Shown one piece after another: positions 42,882 to 51,115 of a stretch of 64,000 nt of DNA. The DNA comes from Ruegeria arenilitoris (lineage in GTDB: Bacteria; Pseudomonadota; Alphaproteobacteria; Rhodobacterales; Rhodobacteraceae), in NCBI RefSeq assembly GCF_013032855.1, contig NZ_WQDA01000003.1, positions 62,001 through 126,000 of the forward strand. Direction: 5' to 3'. How positions within the stretch are numbered: position 1 is the first letter of the stretch; each line of letters opens with the position of its first letter. The notes beneath the pieces are model-generated. The model worked only from the letters and a program-made list of their open reading frames with translations. It ran no database searches and was not told the origin of the DNA. The position numbers and the translations under genes are program-made.

Positions 42882-44138
42882 ATGACTGTTTCACCGCTGT
42901 TTGAACCGCTCACATTGCCAAACGGCGCGGTTCTCAGAAACCGTCTGGCAAAAGCTGCAATGGAAGAAAGCCTGGCGGCTTTCGGGCAGGTGCCAGACGA
43001 GAAAATTCACCGGCTTTATCGCCGCTGGGCCGCGGGCGGCGCGGGCTTGTTGATTACTGGAAATGTAATGGTCTCGGCTGATGCGCTGTCCGGCCCCGCC
43101 AGCGTGGTTCTGGAAGACGGAACTGATCTTGCGCCTTTCCGGGAATGGGCCGAGGCAGGGCAGATGCGCGGCGGAGCAATCTGGATGCAGATCAATCATC
43201 CCGGTCGTCAGGTCCTGGCGAGCCTGGGCGAAGAAACGGTGTCGGCCTCCGACGTTCCGGTCGAGATCCCCGGTATGTCCAAAAACTTCAACCCGCCGCG
43301 GGCCCTGACCGAGGCCGAAATTCAAGACCTGATTGCCCGTTTTGCTCGAACAGCCGCGTTGGCCGAAGAAGCAGGATTTGACGGCATTCAGATACATGCC
43401 GCCCACGGCTATCTTATCAGCCAGTTTCTATCGCCCTTGACCAATCGCCGTACCGACCATTGGGGCGGCTCTTTGGAGAATAGGGCGCGCTTCCTTTTTG
43501 AGGTCGTTCGCGCGATCCGGGCCAGCGTCTCCAAGAGCTTTACCGTTTCGGTGAAGCTGAACTCGGCTGATTTTCAGAAAGGTGGATTTGGGCAGGATGA
43601 TGCCAAATGGGTGGTCAACCAACTTGGCGATATGGCTATTGATCTGGTCGAATTGTCCGGCGGTTCCTATGAGAGTCCGGCCATGCAGGGCAGGCAGGAG
43701 GATGGCTCCAGCACGGCCCGGCGCGAAGCCTATTTTGTAGACTTCGCGCGGGAAATCGCTGCTAACGCGAAAATGCCGATCATGGTGACCGGCGGCATTC
43801 GCTCTCGGGCTGTTGCCGAGGATGCATTGGCCAACAACCGGGGCGGGATTGGCGTCTCGGTTCTTGGGGTGGCCCGCGCGATGGCGTTTGAACCTGATCT
43901 TGTCGAAAACTGGCGGAATGGCAAATCAGAGTCGGTCAATATCCCGGAAGTGTCTTGGAAAAACAAAAGGCTGGCGGGGTTCGCCTCGATGGTGCTGGCG
44001 TATTTCCAGCTTGAACGACTGGCAAATGGCAAGCCACCGAAAGTACCACACTCGGCGTTTCTCGCGCTGATGCGAAATCAGATGCGGGCGAAGCGATGGA
44101 CGAAACGTTACCGTTCCTGGCGCGATGCCCGAGCATAA
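42882..44138 (+). CDS. Old Yellow Enzyme-family NADH:flavin oxidoreductase
   Basis: A 418-residue FMN-dependent TIM-barrel protein from the ATG at 42882 (AAGG eight bases before). It has the opening LFEPLTLPNGAVLRNRLAKAAM, the substrate-site QINHPGRQ region and the diagnostic IHAAHGYLISQFLSPLTNRR followed by TDHWGGSLENRARF, and the C-terminal FMN-phosphate site IMVTGGIRS with GIGVSVLGVARAMAFEPDL. It lacks the iron-sulfur extension of the longer dienoyl-CoA reductases. The family reduces activated alkenes and other electrophiles. Its control by the divergent MerR protein suggests response to an electrophile or related toxic compound. Confidence 0.9.
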   Translation: MTVSPLFEPLTLPNGAVLRNRLAKAAMEESLAAFGQVPDEKIHRLYRRWAAGGAGLLITGNVMVSADALSGPASVVLEDGTDLAPFREWAEAGQMRGGAIWMQINHPGRQVLASLGEETVSASDVPVEIPGMSKNFNPPRALTEAEIQDLIARFARTAALAEEAGFDGIQIHAAHGYLISQFLSPLTNRRTDHWGGSLENRARFLFEVVRAIRASVSKSFTVSVKLNSADFQKGGFGQDDAKWVVNQLGDMAIDLVELSGGSYESPAMQGRQEDGSSTARREAYFVDFAREIAANAKMPIMVTGGIRSRAVAEDALANNRGGIGVSVLGVARAMAFEPDLVENWRNGKSESVNIPEVSWKNKRLAGFASMVLAYFQLERLANGKPPKVPHSAFLALMRNQMRAKRWTKRYRSWRDARA

Positions 44139-44252
44139 TGTGGTCAGGGATGCCTAAAGCAGGGATCCAACGGCGTTTGTGCGGGTAATCACCATGTGGC
44201 GGCACCTTTGACGCTCGGCTTCCGGCGCCGACCGGAGGTGTTTCTTCCGTTG

Positions 44253-44293
44253 CCGCCAGTGGCGGAACCGGGCGCACCTTTACCCAAGGTGCG
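44253..44293. terminator. Paired hairpins between convergent genes
   Basis: CCGCC-AGT-GGCGG (44253-44265) is followed by CGCACCTT-TACCC-AAGGTGCG (44273-44293), a perfect 8-bp stem with a five-base loop. They sit between the convergent Old Yellow Enzyme and TRAP genes and could block readthrough in both directions. No long T-run follows, so factor-independent termination is uncertain. Confidence 0.5.
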
Positions 44294-44320
44294 TCCGGAT
44301 CTTTTGCCTGCTCGCCTTTG

Positions 44321-45601
44321 CTATCCAAGCAACCCTGGCAGGGTCAACGAGATAGCGGGCACAAAGGTGATCAGCATCAGGGCGACCAGAATTGCCAGAT
44401 AAAAGGGCCATATCGTCCGAACCGCCTTTTCCATCGGCAGTTTGCCAACGGCGCAGCCGACAAACAGGCAGGAGCCAACCGGAGGAGTGCACAGTCCCAG
44501 GCCCAGATTCACCAGCAAGATCATTCCGAACTGCAGGGGATCAATGCCAAGGCTGTTGGCAACCGGCAGGAAGATCGGCGTGCAGATCAGGATCAGGGCC
44601 GCCATGTCCATGATCATGCCCAGAAGCAACAAGACCGCATTGATCATCAGCAGGATAAGGATCGGGTTTTCCGTCAGGCCTGTCAGAAGATCCACCGTTT
44701 TGTCCGGCACTCTGTAGAAGGTCAGCATATAGGCAAAGGCACCCGCGCAGGCGATCAGGATCATGACCATGGCCGTCGTGCGTACGGCCGACGCAACCGC
44801 GATGCAGAACTTGTCCCAAGTGATACTCCGGTAGACCACGAGCGTGACGACAAAGGCATAGATTGCGCCGAACGCCCCGGATTCAGTGACCGTGAAGATG
44901 CCTGACAGGACACCTCCGACGATGATCACGGCAGTCAGCAGCCCGGGGATCGCGCTGAGAAAGCTGATGACCAGAGCCTTCCAGCCCGGAAAGGTTTCGG
45001 CCTGATACCCTCGGCGCACCGCAACAAGATACGCGGCGACGGCTAGGCAGAGGCACATCAACACGCCCGGAACTACGCCCGCAAGGAAAAGCTTCGAGAT
45101 CGAAATGCCGCCCCCCGCTGCAATGGCGAAGATGATCATGTTGTGGCTGGGAGGGATGATGATCCCTGCGATCGACGACGTGACCGTCACATTGACCGCA
45201 TAATCCGCGTCGTAGCCTTTCTCTTTCATCACGGGAACAAGAATGGAGCCGAGGGCAGATATATCGGCGATGGCCGATCCCGAAATTCCACCAAACAACA
45301 TCGACGAAAACACATTCACGATGCCCAAGCCCCCACGAACGGCGCCGACCGCGGCTGACGCGAACCGCACCAGACGCATGGCGATCCCGCCGTGGAACAT
45401 CAGTTCACCGGCGAAGATGAAAAACGGGATTGCCATCAACGAGAAAACGTTGATGCCCGAGATGATCCGCTGGAACCCGATCATCAGCGGCAAACCTTCG
45501 AACCAGAAGGCCGAGATGGCGGCAATGCCCAAGGCGAAGGCCACAGGTGTTCCGATCAGTACACACAGGGCGAAGACGCCAAGCAAAAGAAGAATTCCCA
45601 T
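44321..45601 (-). CDS. dctM: TRAP transporter large permease (DctM)
   Basis: A 426-residue membrane protein with about 12 hydrophobic segments. Family signatures are the N-terminal GILLLLGVFALCVLIGTPVAFALG, the scoop-region motif FSSMLFGGISGSAIADISALGSIL, the conserved ASSIAGIIIPPSHNMIIFA-like helix, and the C-terminal NLGLGLCTPPVGSCLFVGCAVG. It drives uptake with a sodium gradient together with the small subunit and the binding protein encoded upstream. The gene order on this strand (binding protein, small permease, large permease) is standard. Confidence 0.94.
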   Translation of the reverse strand: MGILLLLGVFALCVLIGTPVAFALGIAAISAFWFEGLPLMIGFQRIISGINVFSLMAIPFFIFAGELMFHGGIAMRLVRFASAAVGAVRGGLGIVNVFSSMLFGGISGSAIADISALGSILVPVMKEKGYDADYAVNVTVTSSIAGIIIPPSHNMIIFAIAAGGGISISKLFLAGVVPGVLMCLCLAVAAYLVAVRRGYQAETFPGWKALVISFLSAIPGLLTAVIIVGGVLSGIFTVTESGAFGAIYAFVVTLVVYRSITWDKFCIAVASAVRTTAMVMILIACAGAFAYMLTFYRVPDKTVDLLTGLTENPILILLMINAVLLLLGMIMDMAALILICTPIFLPVANSLGIDPLQFGMILLVNLGLGLCTPPVGSCLFVGCAVGKLPMEKAVRTIWPFYLAILVALMLITFVPAISLTLPGLLG

Positions 45602-45610
45602 GATCCGCCT

Positions 45611-46138
45611 CTATTCGATGCTGTCTTTTCGCTCGTCAAAACCGACGCAGAGGCGGATCAGGTGACCAACGGAAAACACAAGGATAAGGCCCCCGCCAAT
45701 GGTCAGGGGCAATGACCGCAAGCCTTCGGGAACCTGGATCAAGGGGATGAGCGACCCCCATTTGAACATCGTAAGCCGCGCCCCGAACACCAGCATCAGA
45801 GCACCGAATCCGGCCATGATCACATCCGTGCAAACGACCAGAGCCGTCCTGACTCGCCGCGGAACGGCCGAGCGCACGAGGGACACGGACAAATGCGTGT
45901 TGTCGTGCACACCAACCGCCGCGCCGATGAACGCGATCGTCATGACCAGCAACAGGGCGACCTGCTCGACCCACGTTGGCGTTGCGTTCAGGACGTAGCG
46001 GCCGAAGACGAGCCAGCCGAATATGATGGTGACCACGACCAGCGCGACACCGGTCACGATCCGGCATGCATCGGCGATGCGGTCGAGGATCCTGACCATA
46101 GTGCGCACTGAGGACGGGGGCGTAGATGTATTGCTCAT
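45611..46138 (-). CDS. dctQ: TRAP transporter small permease (DctQ)
   Basis: A 175-residue protein with four transmembrane helices, including VTGVALVVVTIIFGWLVFGRYVLN, the conserved WVEQVALLLVMTIAFIGAAVGV, LVVCTDVIMAGFGALMLVFGARL, and the last helix before an acidic tail. The W-x-E motif is typical of DctQ. It forms the membrane complex with the large permease, nine bases downstream. Confidence 0.92.
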   Translation of the reverse strand: MSNTSTPPSSVRTMVRILDRIADACRIVTGVALVVVTIIFGWLVFGRYVLNATPTWVEQVALLLVMTIAFIGAAVGVHDNTHLSVSLVRSAVPRRVRTALVVCTDVIMAGFGALMLVFGARLTMFKWGSLIPLIQVPEGLRSLPLTIGGGLILVFSVGHLIRLCVGFDERKDSIE

Positions 46139-46163
46139 AAGCCTGAAACTCTTGATCAGATGC

Positions 46164-46187
46164 CCGGCCCCGCATTGGCAGGGCCGG
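46164..46187 (-). terminator. Intercistronic hairpin after the TRAP binding-protein gene
   Basis: CCGGCCC (46164-46170) and GGGCCGG (46181-46187) form a perfect 7-bp GC stem around a ten-base loop, in the 75-bp gap between the binding-protein and small-permease genes. It most likely stabilises the binding-protein message or reduces readthrough into the permease genes. A second small inverted repeat, GTATC-N6-GATAC, lies beside it. Confidence 0.6.
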
Positions 46188-46213
46188 ACGGTATCAGATC
46201 CGATACGGTCCGA

Positions 46214-47197
46214 TCACTCGGTCGCCTGGATGGTTTCAACCAACGGGCGGAGGTCAGGGTTGGTTGCGAAATAGGCCTCGTAGACCGGGGCCATAGCGGC
46301 CTGGAACGGCGCTTTGTCGGCCACTTCGTTCACTACCACACCCGCAGCCTCGACCGCCGCGCGGCTGGCCGCTTCACGCTCAGCCCACAATTGCCGCTGC
46401 AACTCGGCGGACTCTTGCGCCGCCTCTCTGACTGCGGCCTGCAGTTCGGGCGACAAGGCGTTGAATTTGTCGGTGTTGACGCACACGCATTCAGGGATGA
46501 TCAGGTGCTGGGACAGCGAGTAATAGCCGGCAACCTCGAAATGGCCGGTCGACTCGTAGGACGGCCAGTTGTTCTCGGCGCCATCGACGACCCCGGTCTT
46601 CAGGGCCTGATAGACCTCGGCGAAGGCCATGGGCGACGGGTTGCCGCCAAGTTCGGCAATCATGCCGGTGAACAGATCGTTGTTCATGACCCGCACTTTC
46701 ATGCCCTGGACATCGGCCGGGGTATTGATCGGCTTGGTCCCGTTGTAGAAGGATCGGGCGCCGGCGTCATACCAGGCAAGCGGGGTCAATCCCTTGGCTG
46801 CCATACCGGCCGCGATCGCGGCACCGCCCTCGCTGTCCAGAACGCGGAACATGTGTGGGACGTCCTTGAAGATGAAGGGCAATGAAACGACATTTGCCTC
46901 GGCGACAATCGGGCCAATCGGACCCAGGTTGAAATTTCCGACCTCCAAGGCGCCAGCGCGGACCTGTTCGACCGCATCGGGCTGGCTGCCCAATGTGCCG
47001 CCGTGGAACATTTGCAGGTTGATTTCACCGCCGGTCTTTTCGGTGACCAGTTCGGCGAATTTGTCCATCGCGACAGTATTCGGGTAGCCGTCTGCGTGGA
47101 TGTTCCACCCGCGCCAATCCTCGGCCAAAGATGCGCTGCCGGTCATGACGACCATGGCTGCGGCGCCGATCAGTGTTTTTGTAAGTTTGGTGTTCAT
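46214..47197 (-). CDS. dctP: TRAP transporter substrate-binding protein (DctP)
   Basis: A 327-residue periplasmic protein with a signal peptide (LIGAAAMVVMTGSASLA). The mature part contains the family blocks GGEINLQMFHGGTLGSQPDAVEQVRAG, the invariant arginine in GMKVRVMNND that binds the substrate carboxylate, FAEVYQALKTGVVDGAENNWPSYES, and the long C-terminal helices. The GAENNWPSYES block and carboxylate-binding arginine occur in uronate-type TRAP binding proteins, among others. An SDR, a GntR regulator and a KdgF-like cupin lie next to it, so a uronate or other acid sugar is the best guess for the ligand. Confidence 0.92.
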   Translation of the reverse strand: MNTKLTKTLIGAAAMVVMTGSASLAEDWRGWNIHADGYPNTVAMDKFAELVTEKTGGEINLQMFHGGTLGSQPDAVEQVRAGALEVGNFNLGPIGPIVAEANVVSLPFIFKDVPHMFRVLDSEGGAAIAAGMAAKGLTPLAWYDAGARSFYNGTKPINTPADVQGMKVRVMNNDLFTGMIAELGGNPSPMAFAEVYQALKTGVVDGAENNWPSYESTGHFEVAGYYSLSQHLIIPECVCVNTDKFNALSPELQAAVREAAQESAELQRQLWAEREAASRAAVEAAGVVVNEVADKAPFQAAMAPVYEAYFATNPDLRPLVETIQATE

Positions 47198-47248
47198 GCT
47201 TTCCTCCCTAGAAGCAGACAGATGTTTTTGGTGATCGGTCGGAGCCGG

Positions 47249-48034
47249 CTATGAAAAGAGCAGGCCTCCGTTGATGTCGATGTTCGCGCCCGTAATGAAA
47301 GCGGCGGCGTCCGAGGCCAGAAACGCGACGAGGTTTGCCACATCCTCGGACGTGCCTTCGCGTTTCAGCGGTGTGGCGCTGGCCACGTTGGTGCGGACTT
47401 CGGTCTTGGTGAAGACATTGTGGAAGTCTGTGTCGATCATGCCCGGGCAAACCGAATTGATCCGGATCTCGGGCCCCAGTTCCTTGGCCAGCCCACGTGT
47501 CATCGTCATGACCGCCCCCTTCGAGGCCGCATAGGCAACCGCGCCGGGACCACCCCCGTCACGACCCGCCTGACTGGCGAACCCGACGATCGCGCCGCCT
47601 TTTTTCATGTGCGGCAACACCGACTGAACGGCGCGGGCAAAAGAAGTGGTGTTCAGGTCCATAACGTAACGCCAATGGTCCATGTCCATCTCAGACAGGG
47701 TCTTTCGGGCCACCAACCCTCCGGTCACATGGACAAGAATGTCGATCCGGGGCCCGAAGGCGGCAATCGTTTCTGAGACCAGCCTGTCCACATCCGCGCC
47801 TGACGTCATGTCGCCCTGTACGGCAATCGCCTGACCGCCGGCAGCCGTAATCTCCTGGACCGCAGACTCTGCACCCGTGGATGAGCTGTGATAGTTGATT
47901 GCGACCGATGCTCCGGCCTCGGCCAGTTTCAGAACGCAGGCACGGCCGATGTCCCGTCCGCCGCCGGTCACGATCGCAACCTTCCCTGCAAGGTCCCGGT
48001 TCAGGCCAATCTGTTCGGCGTTCAATTCGGTCAT
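47249..48034 (-). CDS. SDR-family oxidoreductase, possibly acid-sugar-related
   Basis: A 261-residue classical SDR with TGGGRDIGRA (cofactor glycines), NYHSSSTGAES after beta-2 (no acidic residue, so NADPH is likely), a modified HVTGG where NAAG is usual, the serine in VGFASQAG, and the catalytic Y-x3-K of AYAASKGAVMTM. It ends with the common GANIDINGGLLFS. Reductases of this kind act on keto-deoxy sugar acids such as 4-deoxy-5-hexoseulose uronate. The neighbouring TRAP genes and KdgF-like cupin make that plausible, but the identity is inferred from context only. It lies about 50 bp upstream of dctP on the same strand. Confidence 0.85.
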   Translation of the reverse strand: MTELNAEQIGLNRDLAGKVAIVTGGGRDIGRACVLKLAEAGASVAINYHSSSTGAESAVQEITAAGGQAIAVQGDMTSGADVDRLVSETIAAFGPRIDILVHVTGGLVARKTLSEMDMDHWRYVMDLNTTSFARAVQSVLPHMKKGGAIVGFASQAGRDGGGPGAVAYAASKGAVMTMTRGLAKELGPEIRINSVCPGMIDTDFHNVFTKTEVRTNVASATPLKREGTSEDVANLVAFLASDAAAFITGANIDINGGLLFS

Positions 48035-48129
48035 TCTCTTGTCCCTTTGGATCCCCGGTCAGCCTGCCGCGCGCCCGTTCCGATCTTTGAGTTCGGACGG
48101 GCAAGAAGCAGTGTTGCGTATTTTAGTCG

Positions 48130-48143
48130 ACTAGTATACTAGT
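48130..48143. promoter_or_regulatory. GTATAC-centred palindrome, candidate GntR operator
   Basis: ACTAGTATACTAGT is a perfect 14-bp palindrome with a GTATAC core, in the divergent promoter region between the SDR/TRAP genes and the GntR gene. FadR-subfamily GntR regulators of uronate genes (ExuR/UxuR type) bind sites with this core, which fits the family of the adjacent regulator. Confidence 0.6.
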
Positions 48144-48292
48144 ATTGTCAACAACTTTGTTTGGGGATCACAAAAGGCATCGCACGGTGCGTGCCAAATC
48201 AATTGGCTGGAGATACACTGACGAGTATCGAGGGAGGGGCCTCGAGCCACGGAAAACCACCCGAGTTGGTCACGCGCAGAAAAAGGCAGGAA

Positions 48293-48973
48293 ATGCAAAG
48301 TATTACGGACAAGATCGAGCGGCGCACAACCACCGATATCGTTTATGAGAGCCTGTACGAGGCGATCGTTTCGCTTGAAATCCTGCCGGGGACGAAATTG
48401 TCCGAAGCCGACATCGCAAAAAAATTCGAGGTATCCAGGCAGCCTGTCCGCGATGCTTTCAACAGGCTCGAGGCGCAGGACTTGCTGCTGATCCGGCCTC
48501 AGAAAGCCACTCGGGTCCGTAGCTTTTCAATGGAACGGATCGGTCATGCACGCTTTGTTCGCCTGGCCGTCGAGTTGGAGGTGGTGCGCGCTGCGTGCCA
48601 GGTTTGGAAGCCCCAATACTCGAAGCTGCTGGAGGACAACCTCAAGCGGCAGAAAGACGTGGTTTCAAGGAACGAGGCCGAAGAGTTTCATCAACTCGAC
48701 TATGACTTTCATCGGTTGATATGCGAGCTGAGCGGCAACCCGCTGGCCTTTGACACGATTCAGGAATGCAAAAGAAAGATCGACCGCCTGTGCGTTCTGA
48801 GCCTTGGGCGCGAGAGCGAGGCCGAGACTCTGGTTCGGGATCATGTGGCGCTGGCCAAGGCGCTTGCAGACCGTGACGAGGCGAAGGCGAGCGAAACCAT
48901 TCGCCGTCATCTGGGCCGTATCGACAAGACCATCGAAGAGGTTCACGCGAAACATGCCGAGTATTTCGAGTGA
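48293..48973 (+). CDS. GntR-family regulator (FadR subfamily, FCD domain)
   Basis: About 226 residues from the ATG at 48293 (AGGCAGG just upstream); the frame is open further upstream but without homology. The winged HTH reads TTTDIVYESLYEAIVSLEILPGTKLSEADIAKKFEVSRQPVRDAFNRL. The all-helical FCD effector domain follows, with its metal-binding residues probably in FHQLDYDFHRLICEL and the histidines of LVRDHVALAKAL and ETIRRHLGRI. It diverges from the SDR/TRAP genes and precedes the cupin gene by 35 bp, so it probably represses both in response to the transported acid sugar. Confidence 0.9.
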   Translation: MQSITDKIERRTTTDIVYESLYEAIVSLEILPGTKLSEADIAKKFEVSRQPVRDAFNRLEAQDLLLIRPQKATRVRSFSMERIGHARFVRLAVELEVVRAACQVWKPQYSKLLEDNLKRQKDVVSRNEAEEFHQLDYDFHRLICELSGNPLAFDTIQECKRKIDRLCVLSLGRESEAETLVRDHVALAKALADRDEAKASETIRRHLGRIDKTIEEVHAKHAEYFE

Positions 48974-49008
48974 AATGAACGCTGCCACCTGACCGAGGAC
49001 ACTGCATC

Positions 49009-49320
49009 ATGACCAATAGCTATCCGATTGTGTCGCCCGCCCCGGGCGTCATGCGCCAGGTTTTGGCAGATCACGAAGACCTCATGATGGTGTCCTTCCG
49101 CTTTGAGAAAGGTGCCGAAGGCGCGTTGCACGACCACCCGCATGTGCAGTCGACATTTGTGCGGTCCGGGCGGTTCAATTTCGTTATCGGAGATCAGGAG
49201 CGAGAGCTGGGGCCCGGTGACAGCCTGATCATTCCGTCCGGCGTTAGCCATGGTTGTGTTTGCCTGGCGGCCGGAGAGTTGATCGACTGTTTCACGCCCA
49301 GGCGGGACGACTTTCTGTAA
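49009..49320 (+). CDS. kdgF: KdgF-like cupin protein
   Basis: A 103-residue single-domain cupin with metal-ligand motif ALHDHPHVQSTFVRSGRFNF and the second motif LGPGDSLIIPSGVSHGCV. The ending GELIDCFTPRRDDFL matches KdgF closely. KdgF turns 4,5-unsaturated uronates released by pectin or alginate lyases into the linear keto form used downstream. It follows the GntR regulator, and the TRAP and SDR genes are on the other side of the promoter, which together suggest uptake and first steps of unsaturated uronate use. No polysaccharide lyase lies in the window. Confidence 0.82.
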   Translation: MTNSYPIVSPAPGVMRQVLADHEDLMMVSFRFEKGAEGALHDHPHVQSTFVRSGRFNFVIGDQERELGPGDSLIIPSGVSHGCVCLAAGELIDCFTPRRDDFL

Positions 49321-49467
49321 GGCGCATTCCGCGAGCGCTCTTGCCGTGGCCCGCGATTACTTTGACCCCATGAGGCCGGGTAACCTGTTTTCGGCGAAAC
49401 GGGTCGGGCATGGGGCATATCATTGCGCCGGAAATCGGATCAACCGACAGCGGCCCCGCAGCTTGGG

Positions 49468-51105
49468 CTAGGAATTGCGTTCTTCACGTGCTGATCCAAT
49501 GCCAAGGATCAGGTCAGCGCATCGATCGCCCAGCATCATGGCGGGTGCGTTTGTATTGCCGGCGTTGATGTCCGGCACGGCGGACATGTCGCACACCCGC
49601 AAGCCCTCGATTCCGCGCACGCGCATTCTGGGGTCCAGCACGGCCATTCGATCACCGTCCCTGCCCATTCTGGCAGTGCCCGCCGGGTGATAGTTGGTTT
49701 TCACGAACCGTTTGCAGTGTGCTCGCAGCGTCCGGTCGTCGTCCGCCGTCGGAATCACGATTTCGCGGATCCTTTGCGCAAGCGGGCCCGAGGTGAATGC
49801 CCGACGAAAGAAACGCTGCCCCCGGATCATCTCCTGCATATCGTCTTCATGCTTCAGAAGGTTCGGCGAAACTACTGGCATGGCGTCGGGGTCTGCCGAG
49901 CGAAGCCGAACCTCTCCGCGTGATTTCGGTTTGACCACGACGGTTGTGACGGTCAGTCCAAAGTCATCCTGCACCTCGTCAAGCGCGTCGCGATCCAGAT
50001 AGACGATGGGAACGCAAAAGGCCTGAATGGTCGGTTCTCCATCAGGGTTCGACGGATTGACGAACGCGCCGGCTTCTACCCCGGCCGACGTCACCGGGCC
50101 GCTGCCGAACAGCTTGAACTGGATGCCGTTGCGCAGCATCCGCCAGCCCTCACCTTGTTTGAAATATCCGTAAGGGCCATTGGCAAAGGCGGTGATCGGA
50201 ACTTCGGGGTGGTCGATCAGGTTTTGGCCGACCCCGGGCAATGGGCAGACCACGGGAATATCGTGTTCAGCAAGATGTGCATCCGGTCCGATACCCGACA
50301 GCATTAGAATTTTCGGCGTGACGAGGGCGCCAGCCGCAAGCACAACCTCACCATCACATCGGACGGTGTGGGACCCGCGTTTGTCTCGAAACTGCACGCC
50401 GACGGCCCGGTCGTTTTCGATGATGACTTTGCTGACCTTTGCGCCCAACCGGACGGTCAAATTCGGGTTCGCCTCAAGTGGAGCGAGGAAAGCGTAAGCT
50501 GACGAGCTGCGCTTCCCGGCGCGATTGGTGAACTGATAGAACCCGACGCCGCGCTGCGATGCGCCGTTGAAGTCCGTGTTGAATGGTTCGCCAAGGGCCT
50601 GCACCGACTGAACGAACCAACGGGACATGTCGTCGATATGCCCCGGATCCGAGACCTGCACCGGACCGTCGCTGCCATGCAGGTCGTTGTGCAGCCTGTT
50701 GTTGCCTTCCATCCTGCGGAAATAAGGCAGCACATCATCCCATCCCCAGCCGACCCCGTCGTTGGTCTGTCTCAGCAGGTCGTTCCATGCGTCATAGTCG
50801 GAAGGCCGACCGCGCATATAGACCTGCGCATTCACCGACGACCCGCCGCCCAGCACGTTGGCCTGCGGAATGTCATGCACGCGGCCGTCCAGGTGGTCCT
50901 GCGGTTCGGTCTGGTGGTAGGTCATGAACTTGGACCCGTTGATCATCTTGAAGATACCCGGCGGCATATCCAGCAGCGGATGGCGATGCGAATGCCCCGC
51001 CTCCAGTACCAGAACCCTGCACTTGCCTTTGTTGACCAGCCGCGCTGCTGCCGCGGCGCCGGCCGAGCCGCCGCCGATGACGATGTGATCGAAGGTTTCC
51101 GTCAT
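49468..51105 (-). CDS. GMC-family FAD oxidoreductase (choline dehydrogenase-like)
   Basis: A 545-residue GMC flavoprotein. The FAD-binding GGGSAGAAAAARL lies at the N-terminus; NVLGGGSSVNAQVYMRG and the later VVLAAGALVTPKILMLSGIGP are the two PROSITE-type GMC signatures. The catalytic histidine is in NYHPAGTARMG and the conserved asparagine in NAGNTNAPAMMLGD. The family oxidises primary or secondary alcohols including sugars and polyols, usually passing electrons to the respiratory chain or oxygen. It starts ten bases after the LacI regulator, in one transcription unit that diverges from the aldehyde dehydrogenase and ABC operon, so it may perform the first oxidation in that pathway. Confidence 0.9.
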   Translation of the reverse strand: MTETFDHIVIGGGSAGAAAAARLVNKGKCRVLVLEAGHSHRHPLLDMPPGIFKMINGSKFMTYHQTEPQDHLDGRVHDIPQANVLGGGSSVNAQVYMRGRPSDYDAWNDLLRQTNDGVGWGWDDVLPYFRRMEGNNRLHNDLHGSDGPVQVSDPGHIDDMSRWFVQSVQALGEPFNTDFNGASQRGVGFYQFTNRAGKRSSSAYAFLAPLEANPNLTVRLGAKVSKVIIENDRAVGVQFRDKRGSHTVRCDGEVVLAAGALVTPKILMLSGIGPDAHLAEHDIPVVCPLPGVGQNLIDHPEVPITAFANGPYGYFKQGEGWRMLRNGIQFKLFGSGPVTSAGVEAGAFVNPSNPDGEPTIQAFCVPIVYLDRDALDEVQDDFGLTVTTVVVKPKSRGEVRLRSADPDAMPVVSPNLLKHEDDMQEMIRGQRFFRRAFTSGPLAQRIREIVIPTADDDRTLRAHCKRFVKTNYHPAGTARMGRDGDRMAVLDPRMRVRGIEGLRVCDMSAVPDINAGNTNAPAMMLGDRCADLILGIGSAREERNS

Positions 51106-51115
51106 GATTTCGCCT

